The position numbers were made by a program, and so were the translations under genes. From Cloeon dipterum (lineage: Eukaryota; Arthropoda; Insecta; Ephemeroptera; Baetidae): DNA of 64,000 nt. The DNA lies in contig NC_088787.1 of NCBI RefSeq assembly GCF_949628265.1, positions 23,736,501 to 23,800,500 of the forward strand, read 5' to 3'. The notes beneath the pieces were generated by a model that searched no databases, was not told the origin of the DNA, and was given only the letters and a program-made list of their open reading frames with translations. Below, in pieces: positions 23,408-34,786 of the stretch. The number at the start of each line of letters is the position of its first letter. The stretch's first letter is position 1.

Positions 23408-26400
23408 CCCCTCGGGGGGTGAGGAAAACGCAGCTCCATCGTGCCTTCCCCCTCGCCCTTTCGCGCTCTCGGGGGAAAATCTCGACCAGCCGCAGCTGAA
23501 AAATACGAAAAATTTCACTGAAACAAAGGGTTGCAACCCTCGTCGTCGGAAGAATCCACCCCCAGGGACGCCGAGACTGTTCATAGTCCGAACTTATTGC
23601 CCGGACGCACCTGCCCTGCGAGAAACTCACCTATTTTTGGCGGTGGTTGGCCGAATTTTGAGCGAGTCAGCGTCTGCCGATGCACCCCTTGGCGGCGCGA
23701 GGCACAGACTGAATCGCCTGGCCAAACACACACGGAACGGCGGAATGCTGCTACTGCCGCTCGTCGGCGCAGACGCACGACTATTCAAATAATTGCATCG
23801 CGAGGGTCCCTGTTTGCACCTCCTGAGGCACCTGAGGTAGGTACGCGAGCACGAGCGTGAGAATTGGATGAGTAAGCTATATTACTGCGTCGAACGATAG
23901 TGCTCCTTCAGCTGAACTGATTTCGATTTAAATTTAAATTTCGGAGTCGTTTTGCGTTCTAAGGAGAAAAATCCCAAAAAGTGTGACAGTTTTTCACTAT
24001 AAAAACATATTATACTCATCATAAGAACTTTATCTTATAGCGTATTGTTGATTTGTTTGTTGTATTTGTTCTGTATTATTTCATTGTTGCCGTGTAAGAA
24101 TTGCAAATCGTCATTGTTGTTTTCTAATTGTTAACGCGAATATTCAAATTGTATCATTCTTCAACTGGCAATTCAGTGAAACGGACGTTTAATAATTCGC
24201 GGACCCAAGAATTTGGGGTAAGTGCCGTTAACGATAAAAATATTAATGTAATTGTAATCAAATCAACAATACGCTATATTCTTTTATTTTTTAAATAAAT
24301 TTACATCATGTATATCTCATCCAATATCAGTTGATTTTTATTGTTGTTTATTCTTTCCAAAGTCATAACATAAGACACAAAATATAAAAATTACAGCAAG
24401 AAATGGCATACATGTTTTATCAATTTTCGTTTCTGGATAATCCTGATTTTTATTTGCAATTTCAAAATTTGTCTAAACTTTAATAGTGCATGCTGTATAT
24501 TCATCCTTATATCTTTTTTACTTCGTGGGAGTGCTTCCATTTCCATTATCGGCACTTCCGTTTGCTCGTGCAGCCGGCTTGTTCTTTGTCTGGCAAACGG
24601 TGTGTTATTTCGCATAAAAAGTAAAAAAGATGAGCAAAATATTTTTGAATTTGATGTATCCTCGTATGAAAACTAAACCCCGAAAATACTAAATTCAGAA
24701 TTTAAACCTCAATAATCTGCTATTGGCTAAAAGAGATTGAGACGCGGTTGAGTTATATCATAACCAAAAAAAATTGAAAATTGAGCTAAACTGTATAATA
24801 TATAGAGTTCATTTTAAGTGTTTTTATGGATGAAAATACGTTCAAACAATGATCTGCTTCATTTAATATTTAATTTTTCTCATTCACCTTTTTTCGTTTA
24901 AAAATATGGCAATTTCTCTTTTCAATTATTGCTACTTTAGACATATTTTTTTGAAACCACGCCAGTAACTGTAACTCTTTAAAATAGCATAAAAATTTTC
25001 TTCATTATTTACGTTTAGGGAAAAAAATATCCACCTGCTAGCTAAAAATCATGCCAGAAACTCACCTCTCGAGTAGCGTTAACGAGCATTTTACCAAATC
25101 GCGTGTGGTAGATAATTTGCGCGTTTGAGTCACGCAGCTGCTTTATAATTACTCTCTCAATTTTTGCGCTCACCGCGTTATGTATAGGGGAAAATGGAAT
25201 AAATATCGAATTGCACTGCCTTTACTTGTGTGGTTTCACCTACAGATAGGGGTGTTTGGTTGGCCATTAGCTCCAATAAGGCGCGTGTGTTTCACCAGAG
25301 AAAAATGACACTAATGATCGGAAATGAATGTTGCTTTTTTCATAGCGTGCGCACCTTGCCGGCACATGTACGACGCATATATGTTGTCTTATCGGACGTC
25401 GTTCCGCCACATGGGGAATAAAAAAATAAACCTTCGCCGTGCGCGCAGAGGAAGGTTGAAATAATATACATATTATAGCTGGCGGCGTGTCGGCTGTTGT
25501 GCTTCACTGCACTCTTGTGTTGCAACAACACATACGCCCTGACCTTTACTGAGCAACCTGAAAAACAATCGACGAAGAAGAATTCATTACATAATAGGAC
25601 TACGAGAGTCGGCCTTTATTGACATAAATTTTAACTTCTCATATTCTTTTTTCAGCTGAAATTCTTCACTTTTGATTTTTTTCGATTGATATACATATTT
25701 TAAGTATTTAATGCGTAAATCAATTTCTATTTACCACTGTTGGGCAGTGAGCGCTATTCTTAATTTCTTAGATATTCTGTCATTTATCATCATCATTATC
25801 ATTATAAAAGGTAAATGTTGGCAGTAAAAAGTTGAAACAAACAAGATAAATAAATGATATATATGTTGATATTGTATTAGAAATAATTTTCAACCAATTG
25901 ATTCACAATATCATTCAAGAGTTGAAATATATTTTTACTTATATTAATCCACATAATAAATACTCTTTTTAAACCCTCGAAACCAAAATTTAATTTCTTA
26001 AACTTCAATTTTGTTAACGTGAGCGATAGTATGAAAGAATTGAAAACCTCGTGCGTTAGAAAAGGTTTAATTGGGTTCAGCCTTTCAAACCGGATGCTAC
26101 CAGAGTTTTGAATGGGCAAATTTGATATTTAGAGCGTCAAAATATTTCAAGTTTAGCCTTAAAAAATATTCAAAATATTTAGAATTCATGTGAATGTATT
26201 TAGCAAACTAATAATTTTGTATTATAAGTTTTTTATTAATTTTTATAGAAAAAGAGCAGTTGTTATTTTTTTTCCAAGCTCTGGTACAATTAAAGCAATT
26301 TTAAAACCTGCTGTAATTCATAGAAGTAAACAAAAGTGATATGAGTTTTAATAGAATCTGCTATGGCCATCTTTCAAAGTTTGGAGAATCCTTACAAAGA

Positions 26401-27273
26401 AAATTATTTCACTGGCGCGGAGACGAAAACAAGCCTCCCACTTAACAAAAGCAGACGCGTGCGCAGCTAAATCAAAGTAAATTCTTTAAGGCTGATCAGT
26501 CCAAGTTGAGCACTTGAAACGGCTTATTGAATTCGAGCTAGCACTGAGTAAATTGGTCAATCAAGTGGCCACATACAATCAAGAGACAAATCAAGGATGG
26601 ACCAAGGATGACGCGACGCGCGCTAGGAACAACATCATAAAATGATCGCTGCTAGGTATTGTATTTATTGAGTGCCTCACGAGGAATTTTCCCAAACTAC
26701 AACACTTTTTTTAACTAAATTTCAGAAAATTTCTCGAGAGAACGATTTAAATCAAATTTCCCTCATAAAAAGGGAAGTGTGTCTTATCGCTTATTTGATA
26801 ACACTGTTTATCAGGACTATAATAAATTTTTTCCCTTAATGTTTGAGGATTATAATTTACAATTTATTCGAGGTTCGTCAAACACGGGTGGCTTATTTAG
26901 AAAATTTTAAAAGCGTCAGATTCTCTAAAAATCTAGAGGTTCAGAAACATTCCGACGGGCAGCTATATAGAGGCTAGAGTTCAGTTCGGCTGAGGGTCAA
27001 ATAATGGTCTGAATGGGACATGCGTGTAGCACGAGGGGAATAAAGCAATTGACGATGACAGAAGAAAGACCCGGCAGCGGATCTGCTTAACAAACCGTCA
27101 ATTAAAGCTACTATCAAGCGGCTCTAGTGGATATATTTTGTTCGTTGTGTAAAATGATTAACCGTTGCACTGCTCTGGCAGCTCATGATCTTCATTTTTT
27201 GCAACAATATGGGCAATGTCGTTGGTGTGCGTTGATCGAAACTCTTATCACAATCGCCCTTTGCACTGTTTCG

Positions 27274-27309
27274 CAGTAAAAGTTTATTATTTATAATAAA
27301 CTTTTACTG
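27274..27309. repeat. Perfect 16-bp inverted repeat with a 4-base loop
   Basis: Arms CAGTAAAAGTTTATTA and its exact complement are separated by TTTA. The sequence is AT-rich, so it can extrude as a cruciform. A partial echo of the right arm (TTATTATAAACATTT) follows directly. No flanking duplication was seen. Confidence 0.9.
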
Positions 27310-28575
27310 ATTTTTTATTTATTATAAACATTTGTGATAAAATATATCAAAGAGAATTTCATTTTACGAGTGCACTGTTATTCCCTTTCTTGAGGCATTC
27401 TTGAAACACGAAAGGATTTATCTTGGCCGTTTATCTACGACACTATAATAGATGTCGGGGAACTACTGAGAAATTCGTTAGGTTTTCTTTGTCAAAAAGT
27501 AAATAATATCACCTGTAATACAGTAAGGATAATTTGCGGTAAGGCCAGAAAAACTAATTTTTATGTAATTTTGGCATAGTAACGGTTTTATAACAATTAT
27601 AAAACATAGAAGAATTTTCGGCTCAAATTTGATTACTTTAATTTAAAAATTGCTGCTTTATATAAATCCAGCGCAAACTTGACAATAAATTTGGCCCATA
27701 AAAATCTTGGTCATATTGAACAGGAAAAACAGTGGTATTCTGCATAAAACATAAATTACATTAAATTCATCGCAGCTTTTAAAGTAACGGAGGTAATCTG
27801 TGATTATAATGCCCTTGAGTCTATTGGCATTCACACAGTGACATGCAGTCAAATTATGCCAAGAAAAATAATTTAGTTACAGAAAATCTTAATAACGTAT
27901 ATATGTGAGAAAATTGTAAACATTTCTATTTATTGGCCACAAATATGGAAAATAATTGCTCTCATTATTAACGCTTGGAAGCAGTTTTTTCTAATTTATT
28001 TGACGTTTTCTCTCCTTGAGCAACCGTAAAACGCTTGCCTGTGCAAACATCTCGCATAAAAGAGGGAAGCTAACCTGAGCCAGTCTTTAAAATAAATAAC
28101 GCTGCAGAGTCGCTTCCCACACGTAAAATATATTTGATCAGTGCACTCGTTCGGCACATTCCTCTCCATCATATTCATTATCTTTTTTCAAAAAAAACTT
28201 TTTGTAGGAAGCCGATAGTTAATAATATATGTTTGCTATGATGATTGGATAGGAATGCATTTTAACTGATGTGTTTGTGAAAAGATTAAACGGTTCAAAC
28301 ATGAGCGTAAATCAGCTATAAAATCATTATTCATTTTAAATATAATTGAGATATTTTTGTCAGCAAATTTAGAAACCCGTGCGTCAAACATATCTAAATT
28401 TAGGATCATGACAGCACACACTTTTACCGAAAACTTGTTTCATATTTTTGTTCGTAGAAACTGTTTTTCCATTGCTGGTTGATGTTATTCCTTAGTGTGC
28501 TTAAAATATTGTACTCTGCCAGACAAAAAACTATTTAAATTTTGAAATAGGTGACCACTCGAGGTTGTTTTCATA

Positions 28576-28692
28576 TTGAAAATAAATTAAAGAAGGCTCC
28601 ATCCTCGTTGTTTGATGGCGTCGAAACTGGTCGAGAATTAAAACGAAGCATTAAAAAACAACGAGGATAAAGCCTGGTTTCATTTATTTTCA
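28576..28692. repeat. Long imperfect hairpin, about 38-base arms
   Basis: Left arm 28576-28613 and right arm 28655-28692 are inverted copies of one another with about five mismatches, separated by about 41 bases. Shared blocks in both arms are TTGAAAATAAAT, AGGCT and ATCCTCGTTGTTT. The size and mismatch pattern fit either a small MITE-like foldback element or a long pre-miRNA-like hairpin. No open frame is present. Confidence 0.6.
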
Positions 28693-29479
28693 AAAGAAAC
28701 TATTTATTTTCTTTTCGTCTCAAATCAAACTGCAGCTCACTTTGCAGCGCTCTTGCTTCTAACAGCGGCGACCTCGCTCTTTGCTCTTGTGCTGCTCGCG
28801 TATCAAAATGCAGCTTTATTTCCACTCGCGCAGCGAGAGATAGGCGATGGTCAGCCTTTGTCATTTTGCTGGTGATAACAACAAAGCTGCTCTCTTATGT
28901 CAGTGCATCTGCCACAGTCAACGAGAGTGCATTCGTTTTTCTTCACTCCTGTCAAACGGTTTGTCAAATGAACTTTTTTCGTCTCCGACTTCAAACTTAA
29001 ATGTTAGAGGTCAATAAATTTCCTATTAGTTTTTTTCTACTCGAACAATTTTTGACCAAAAGAGGATATCCGTCTTTTCTTCTCAAAGGAAATGATTAAA
29101 TGTTATTTATCTTTATTGTTGTCTAGCCCAAACATAAAATTAAGAAAAAATATTTAAAAATTGTTATAAGTTGTGTACATTTTATTGGAAAAAAATTTAG
29201 GAAGAAAATTTTGCACACATGCTTTCCCAGGCAATGACCCACGCTAATTGCTTAATCTGTTTTGATGTTTATCTGTTATCTGATGTTTCTGATATAAAGC
29301 GTTATTGCTGATTTGGTTGACACACTATGATATTGTTTTCTCTGATATTTTGTATTTTATTAATATGTTTTTCTTGCTAGAAAAATATGATTTTGTTCTA
29401 CTGCATTGATCAAGTATAGAACTGCTGTCAGGATTTTACCATATTACGATCAATAATATTGTTGCCGATGCAATCGATG

Positions 29480-29840
29480 TAAAATGATTGGGCGGCCAAA
29501 GGGTAGAGGGGAGGGAGATTCCCAGGTATAAAACCACCACTCACGGGGAAGATTCTCTTTGTGGATCGGATTCTCCTGCCGGCGGCGGACCGGCCAAGAT
29601 GGGCTTCTCTTTCTCTCCCCCGCTCATCCCTTGGGTAGCCACTGCGTTGAATGTCCATCGTTGTCCACGGTAGTAAACTACCACCTCTTTTATTCGGACG
29701 GGCTAATGAAAGCCGTCAATCCCTATCTAATATTTTTGCTTAGGGAAAGGGCCCAAAACTCGTGAGAGACCACCGACGTCACGGCAGGGTGCTGAGCACT
29801 TACACACCCCTAGCGGCCCCTGCCCGAAGTTGCTGACGGA
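29480..29840. other. GC-rich structured islet, candidate mobile-element fragment
   Basis: About 360 bases of distinctly higher GC than its surroundings. It contains a perfect small hairpin GGTAGT-AA-ACTACC (29669-29682) and a second stem GGCAGGG/CCCTGCC (29783-29789 with 29818-29824). Short open frames on both strands show no family I recognise. Composition and internal stems suggest the terminal region of a non-LTR element or a structured RNA, but no defining motif supports either. Confidence 0.3.
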
Positions 29841-30261
29841 AAAATATAGCAATCGCAAAATATTTTGAAAGTTTAATTTCCCTTGATTTAATTGTCTTGC
29901 TTTTTTTTAATAAAAGCATGTCAGAAAAACATCTTAAAGTTCAAAATACCTCTCATCTTTAACATTTGGCCATTTTAGATAGCTAGCGAGCTAATTAGAA
30001 AATTATAATTGATGATATTCATGCTTTTGAATAAAATTTTTGTTTATATAAGAGGAAATATATTGCAAATAAATATTATCTTTTGGAATGATCATTTTTA
30101 CTGTAGATAATATCGTCGTATCAAGTAAAAATTTGTGTTTGTTCCAAGCAAACTATATGCTGACGTAACTTTTTAACCCTAGACCTGCAATTTTGTGGAC
30201 TGATAAAAAATTGCTATTATATAGGAGGCGCAGAGAACGTCGCAGATCGCTCCTGCTGGAG

Positions 30262-33200
30262 ATGGCAGCGCGAGGCGAGTGGGCCGTGCGCGCCGCAGAA
30301 GAGAAGACCGGCATTGGAAAACTCGCAATGCACGTGTTGGCCGTTGCCGCCACCTTCGCCCTAATCCCTTTCCTTCTCATCTCGGCAATAGGTGAAGTAG
30401 AATCCACTATATTTTTAAAATAATGAATTGACAAATTCAATTTTGAAGACATTAATCGGAGTGAAATTCCTTCTGCTTTCGATGCGTCAATATCGCAGTG
30501 CCAAAGCGTTGGCACAAACACGAGCTGGTCCTTTTCTGGACTGGGCTTCCTCCAATGAGGTCCGTGCGCCCATGTTATTCGTTCGCGATGTTACTGGGAC
30601 GCAAGTTTTCGCTTTCTCAAAAGACGTGAACCGATAAAAAATCCAGTTACAATTCTTGTTTTTTCTCTCTTAAGCCAGCTTTTAAAATATATTCTTTCTC
30701 CCTGATGCAAAATTATTAGTATTTTGGGATTAAAATTTTGGTTCGCTTGGATTTGCAGGCGTGGCCGTGTTCCGTAGACTGCTGCGCTGGCTGATGGCTC
30801 AGTTCTTCCCTGATCTGGAGATGGACCTCAGCCCGTCAGTTCGCGCGGCCTCAGACACCATGCGCAACCAGGCCATGGTGGCGGTGCTCGCACACTTCAG
30901 AGGCGCCTGCGACCTTGACTTCGCCAAAGGGAAGATTCTGGTAAAAATTTTCTGTCGCAGTTTAAGATGATGAATCACTTTTTAAATATTTCAGGAGGAA
31001 GTAGTTGAACGCAGGGACAAAGATGGCAAGCAGCTCTTTCCCAAATTGAAGACAGTGCTGACGATCAAGTGGCACATGTACATGTGGCTTCACAAACCCG
31101 AAGCGTTTCACATCGACAACCATGTCGTGCTTGGCAGCAGACACTTTAGAGGACGACCTCTGTCGGAAGGAAACATCCAGGTAGTGAAAATACCTGATTT
31201 AAACTTCCAAAAAAGTAGATTGTCGTTCAGATTTAATTCTTTTTTTACGTGGATTTTACTTGAAAGCCTAAATAAGTCGTGAATGTTTATATTATAAATT
31301 CCACATCCAGTTTTAAAATCACAGCCACATGCCAGAATTAAAAAAAGCAAAAATTACAGTCTCTGGTATCACAATTTATCAATCTAGAGTTTCAACACAA
31401 AAGTGAATTCTGTTTTGCTTAGAATTTCAATGCTGCAGATATTAAATCTCTCTGATGATCAAAAGTTCATTAAAAATTCGTATATATGTTATTTTTCAAC
31501 CCTGGAATCATTCCAATGTCAATTATGCAATTATCTCTCACTTATCGCAGCGAGTGAATCACGCATTTGGCTGCAGCTGCGCAGCTATTGTGTAACAAGC
31601 ACAACATGCGTACCTTATCAATGAAATCGGAGTTTAGGGGGTTAAACCGTATGGTTCACAGGATTACGTGAGTGACATCGTGTCAAAGGGCATGCCGCCG
31701 AACGCACCACCGTGGCAGGTGGTGCTGATTCCTGTGTCTGGCGGTGCTAACTCACCGTCGTTTTATGCGCTACTGCGGCTGCACCACCTTCTGGCCAACG
31801 AGAACGCCGCCTTACGTGACCTGCTGGCCGGCGACTGGGGCTGGGGCGACCGACCCGTCGTGCCCCGCGCGCACGCCACTGCATCCATTTTTAACGCGAC
31901 AGCCACCTCGCTCCGCTCCGCATGGCAAGTGAGTCTATCAAACAGCACTGCTATTGATTTTTAATATTCCGTGTGCACTCTGCTTTTGCATGTTTCATTA
32001 TGAGCGAGGGCTTTCAATGTCCTACAGGCAGTATTCACAAGCAAGGGAAAATATTGGGATGTTATGGGCTGCTGAGAAAATTGAATGAATCCTTTTGTAG
32101 TTAATGAAAGTTTTTTAGGTGAATAAAATGTATGCAAAACATTTTGATCAATGGAATCTATTTTTTACAAGGAAGCCATTGTTTTCATAATGAAAAACTT
32201 GTAAAAGCACGTTAATGCAAAGAGTAATAAGAGCATTTTCAAAAAAGCAGTTCTTTGCGGATTTTTAAAATTTTGTATCGACAAATTTTTCCCTAGATTT
32301 TGAAGTAATAAATAAAATATTTGTGAACCTTTTTCGTAGCGAATGCGTGCGGAAAAAGATCCCGTGGCGGGAAACAAGTCACTGCACATGCCGCTATTGG
32401 ATACATTAGCTGTAGTGTTGCTCATCATAGTCACCGATTCAGTTTATGCTGTACTGAAGACCGAGCCATGGATTAACCTTCACCAGCCAAAAGTTTGGCT
32501 CCATTCACTCAGGGTGCAGGCGGACAGGAGGGATCTAACCCTCAGAAAATTTTTAAGTGAGTTTTTTTAATTAATTAAATTATAAATAGATGATTTAAGG
32601 GTCAAATCATATAATATACCCTTTGGATATAAAAAATAATAAACCTATTTTAGTCCCATACCACGCACAATGGAATTTTCTATCGCTTCAATAGGTAAAA
32701 TATTATTGAATGACACACTTAATTATTCAAGATATTCCAAAATAATTAATAAATCATCGTCTTCTTTCAGATTTGACATTTCAAGCGTGTTTCCCGACGC
32801 ACTTGTTGGTCGTCGGTGTTCGTCTCCTGTTTGCATCAGTCCGACTGTTCCTCCAGGGTCCACTTTTACTGCTTCAACTCTTTCGAGACCAAAAATCGAA
32901 TGTCTTTGGCGATTTCATCAGGGAGGCTCTGTTCTGGATGAGGGTAGCCTTTGAGGCACCGCTCGTTGTTCTGAAGGAGCTTTTCGCCAACGTGCGGAAG
33001 CCAGCACGGGCTCACCAGTCCCTCTGCGGTCGAAAATTGGTCTCCTGGTCTGAGCCGGTGTCGTATCAACTGGTATGTGTTTTGTACTTTGAGCCAGGAT
33101 TAGATTTTTTAATACTTTAAAGTGTATGTTTCCATATAATTATATTTTTTTAACCAAATAAATAAATAATACATTTTGTAATAATTTAAGTGAGAAATCT

Positions 33201-34574
33201 AAAAGTCTTCCTGTATATGTAATTTTTATTTCATGCTTTGAGGCATGACATTAAAACTTAAATCTTGATTGATGGAAAGACAAAACTTATTTAATTTACC
33301 TCAAAAGCTATTAAAAAATCTGATTTTTTTTAAATTAAAAAAGGGAGGAAATAATCGTTTTTTGCAGGATTATTTAGCATAAAAAACTGCTTTGAAATTG
33401 ATGTGGAACACACATATTGAATTTATTAAATTTTGATTTCCAAAGGTGGAACGGGTCGCCCTGGCATCAGACAGTACGCCCGCCGAGGTCCTCTTGGCAT
33501 CGGCGGTGAATGCTCTGCGTGATTACTTCCACCGTCAAGGCTTGATGGCGCCCTGTACCAGCGTGCAGCCACCTGGCGCGTCAGGGGTTTTCGTCTTACC
33601 ACCGCCGTTAGCTGCACAGAGCGGACTCACGTCTCTAAGGGAGGTCAAGCGCCACGTAGAGGCCACCAGACGACAGCCTGCGCTTGTGATCGCCAGTGCA
33701 TGGTTCAAAAAGTACCTGACTACCTTTATGCCCTCGCCATTGGTAAGTTAAAATAACATGACTTTTGCAGTTTTGAATCTATACATTATTTTGGCAAAGA
33801 AAGAGAACTAAGAACAATTTGATATCCTGAAAGATTCATTTTTTAATACGAGATCAAAATATTATTGCCTTCCTGCAAATTCTGGAATAATTCAAAATTC
33901 TTAAACTCGATCATGTTACGTTGTTCGTGTTTATTTATTATTAAGTATGTATTTTCCCTTGCACAGGTTACGGTGGCTTTGAATTGTTTGACTAGAAGGT
34001 ACGCTGCCACCATCATGACATGCGCCCCCGAAGTCTTGCGCTCAGGACAAGCCAGCCTTTGGGGCTATAGAATGGATAACGTCTTGTTGTGGCGGCCGCC
34101 GCAAGCAAACATAAGTAAATGTCGCGCAAATATCAAGGAACTTATGATCTCAGCGGGTAAAATGATGATGAATGCAGTATTTTATTTCTAATGTTTCTTT
34201 TTGGAAAGTATAAACCATTTTGAACGAATGGCTAAGATTGCATGAGTTTATGTCACCCTTCACAAATTTTCCACTTTCCATTTGTTTCAACATTCATGCA
34301 TCCTAAATTTCTATTTTTGATAATTTTGCTTTTGACAGGCGTTTCTCTGTGCGTGGTGCGTTCGGGTGAAAGTGTGCGCCTGGCCATGATGGCCGACCAG
34401 GGCACGTGGCCGCACCAGGCTGCCCTGCCGGCATCGTTCCTCGCACACCTCAAGGAGATGGCCGCGTCGCTGCGCGTGCAGTCGCGAAACTCGACGCCCA
34501 GGAACTCGCCACCGCCCGCGCCCGCTACCATTCCCGCCCTGCTTCGCCTCGAGGAGGAAAGCTTGGTCGACTGA
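30262..34574 (+). CDS. WS/DGAT-family O-acyltransferase-like membrane protein
   Basis: Nine exons (30262-30391, 30759-30940, 30995-31180, 31662-31928, 32340-32556, 32771-33072, 33446-33742, 33967-34114, 34339-34574) give 654 residues with matching phases. A membrane segment lies at about 21-43, and further hydrophobic stretches lie in exons 5 and 6. The acyltransferase start appears as VVLGSRHFRGRPL, then NIQ-DYVSDI, PPWQV and LLRLHHLLANE (His207-His208). The C-terminus has the fold-closing pattern of this superfamily: a run of VTVALNCL, then SLCVVRSGESVRLAMMADQG and a following hydrophobic helix. WS/DGAT enzymes join acyl-CoA to fatty alcohols or diacylglycerol; the second His of HHxxxDG is their general base. 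Here the motif is HHLLANE, lacking Asp-Gly, so activity is uncertain. The ATG at 30262 is chosen; the exon is open upstream to the acceptor at 30224 (Arg-rich), so a longer N-terminus is possible. Confidence 0.75.
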
Positions 34575-34780
34575 TCCCCTCTCACTACCCTAGTGCAATA
34601 TCAGCGCTTTACACCCCTTCGTGATTGCGATTCAGAGTCAAGAGAATTTGGTGTTTTTGTCCTATATGAGCTTCCATGAGAATTTATTCTTGGTTTTTTG
34701 AGAATCCGCCTTTTAGGGGACTGCACGATTTTTGTTTTTTTGGTTAGAGAAGACTAACTGGAGTGATTTCAAATTTCACA

Positions 34781-34786
34781 AATAAA
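34781..34786 (+). terminator. Poly(A) signal of the WS/DGAT-like gene
   Basis: AATAAA 207 bases after the stop codon. Confidence 0.5.

Larger units (their letters stand above)
23408..30261. other. Upstream sequence of the glycosyltransferase gene and intergenic DNA
   Basis: The first 400 bases (to about 23850) are GC-rich and are most likely the 5' UTR and promoter of the minus-strand glycosyltransferase. The rest is AT-rich with no splice-consistent coding sequence seen. It contains a perfect palindrome (27274-27309), a long imperfect hairpin (28576-28692) and a GC-rich islet (about 29480-29840), listed separately. A splice acceptor ends at 30224, so a 5' UTR exon of the next gene probably lies in this interval. 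Confidence 0.5.

Noticed and set aside
23223-23860. Long plus-strand frames over the start of the glycosyltransferase gene
   Set aside because: They are antisense shadows of the GC-rich first exon and 5' UTR, whose minus strand encodes a clear signal anchor.
29480-29840. Spliceosomal, SRP or RNase P RNA gene
   Set aside because: I compared the block with remembered core motifs of these RNAs and found no match; the stems alone are not enough.
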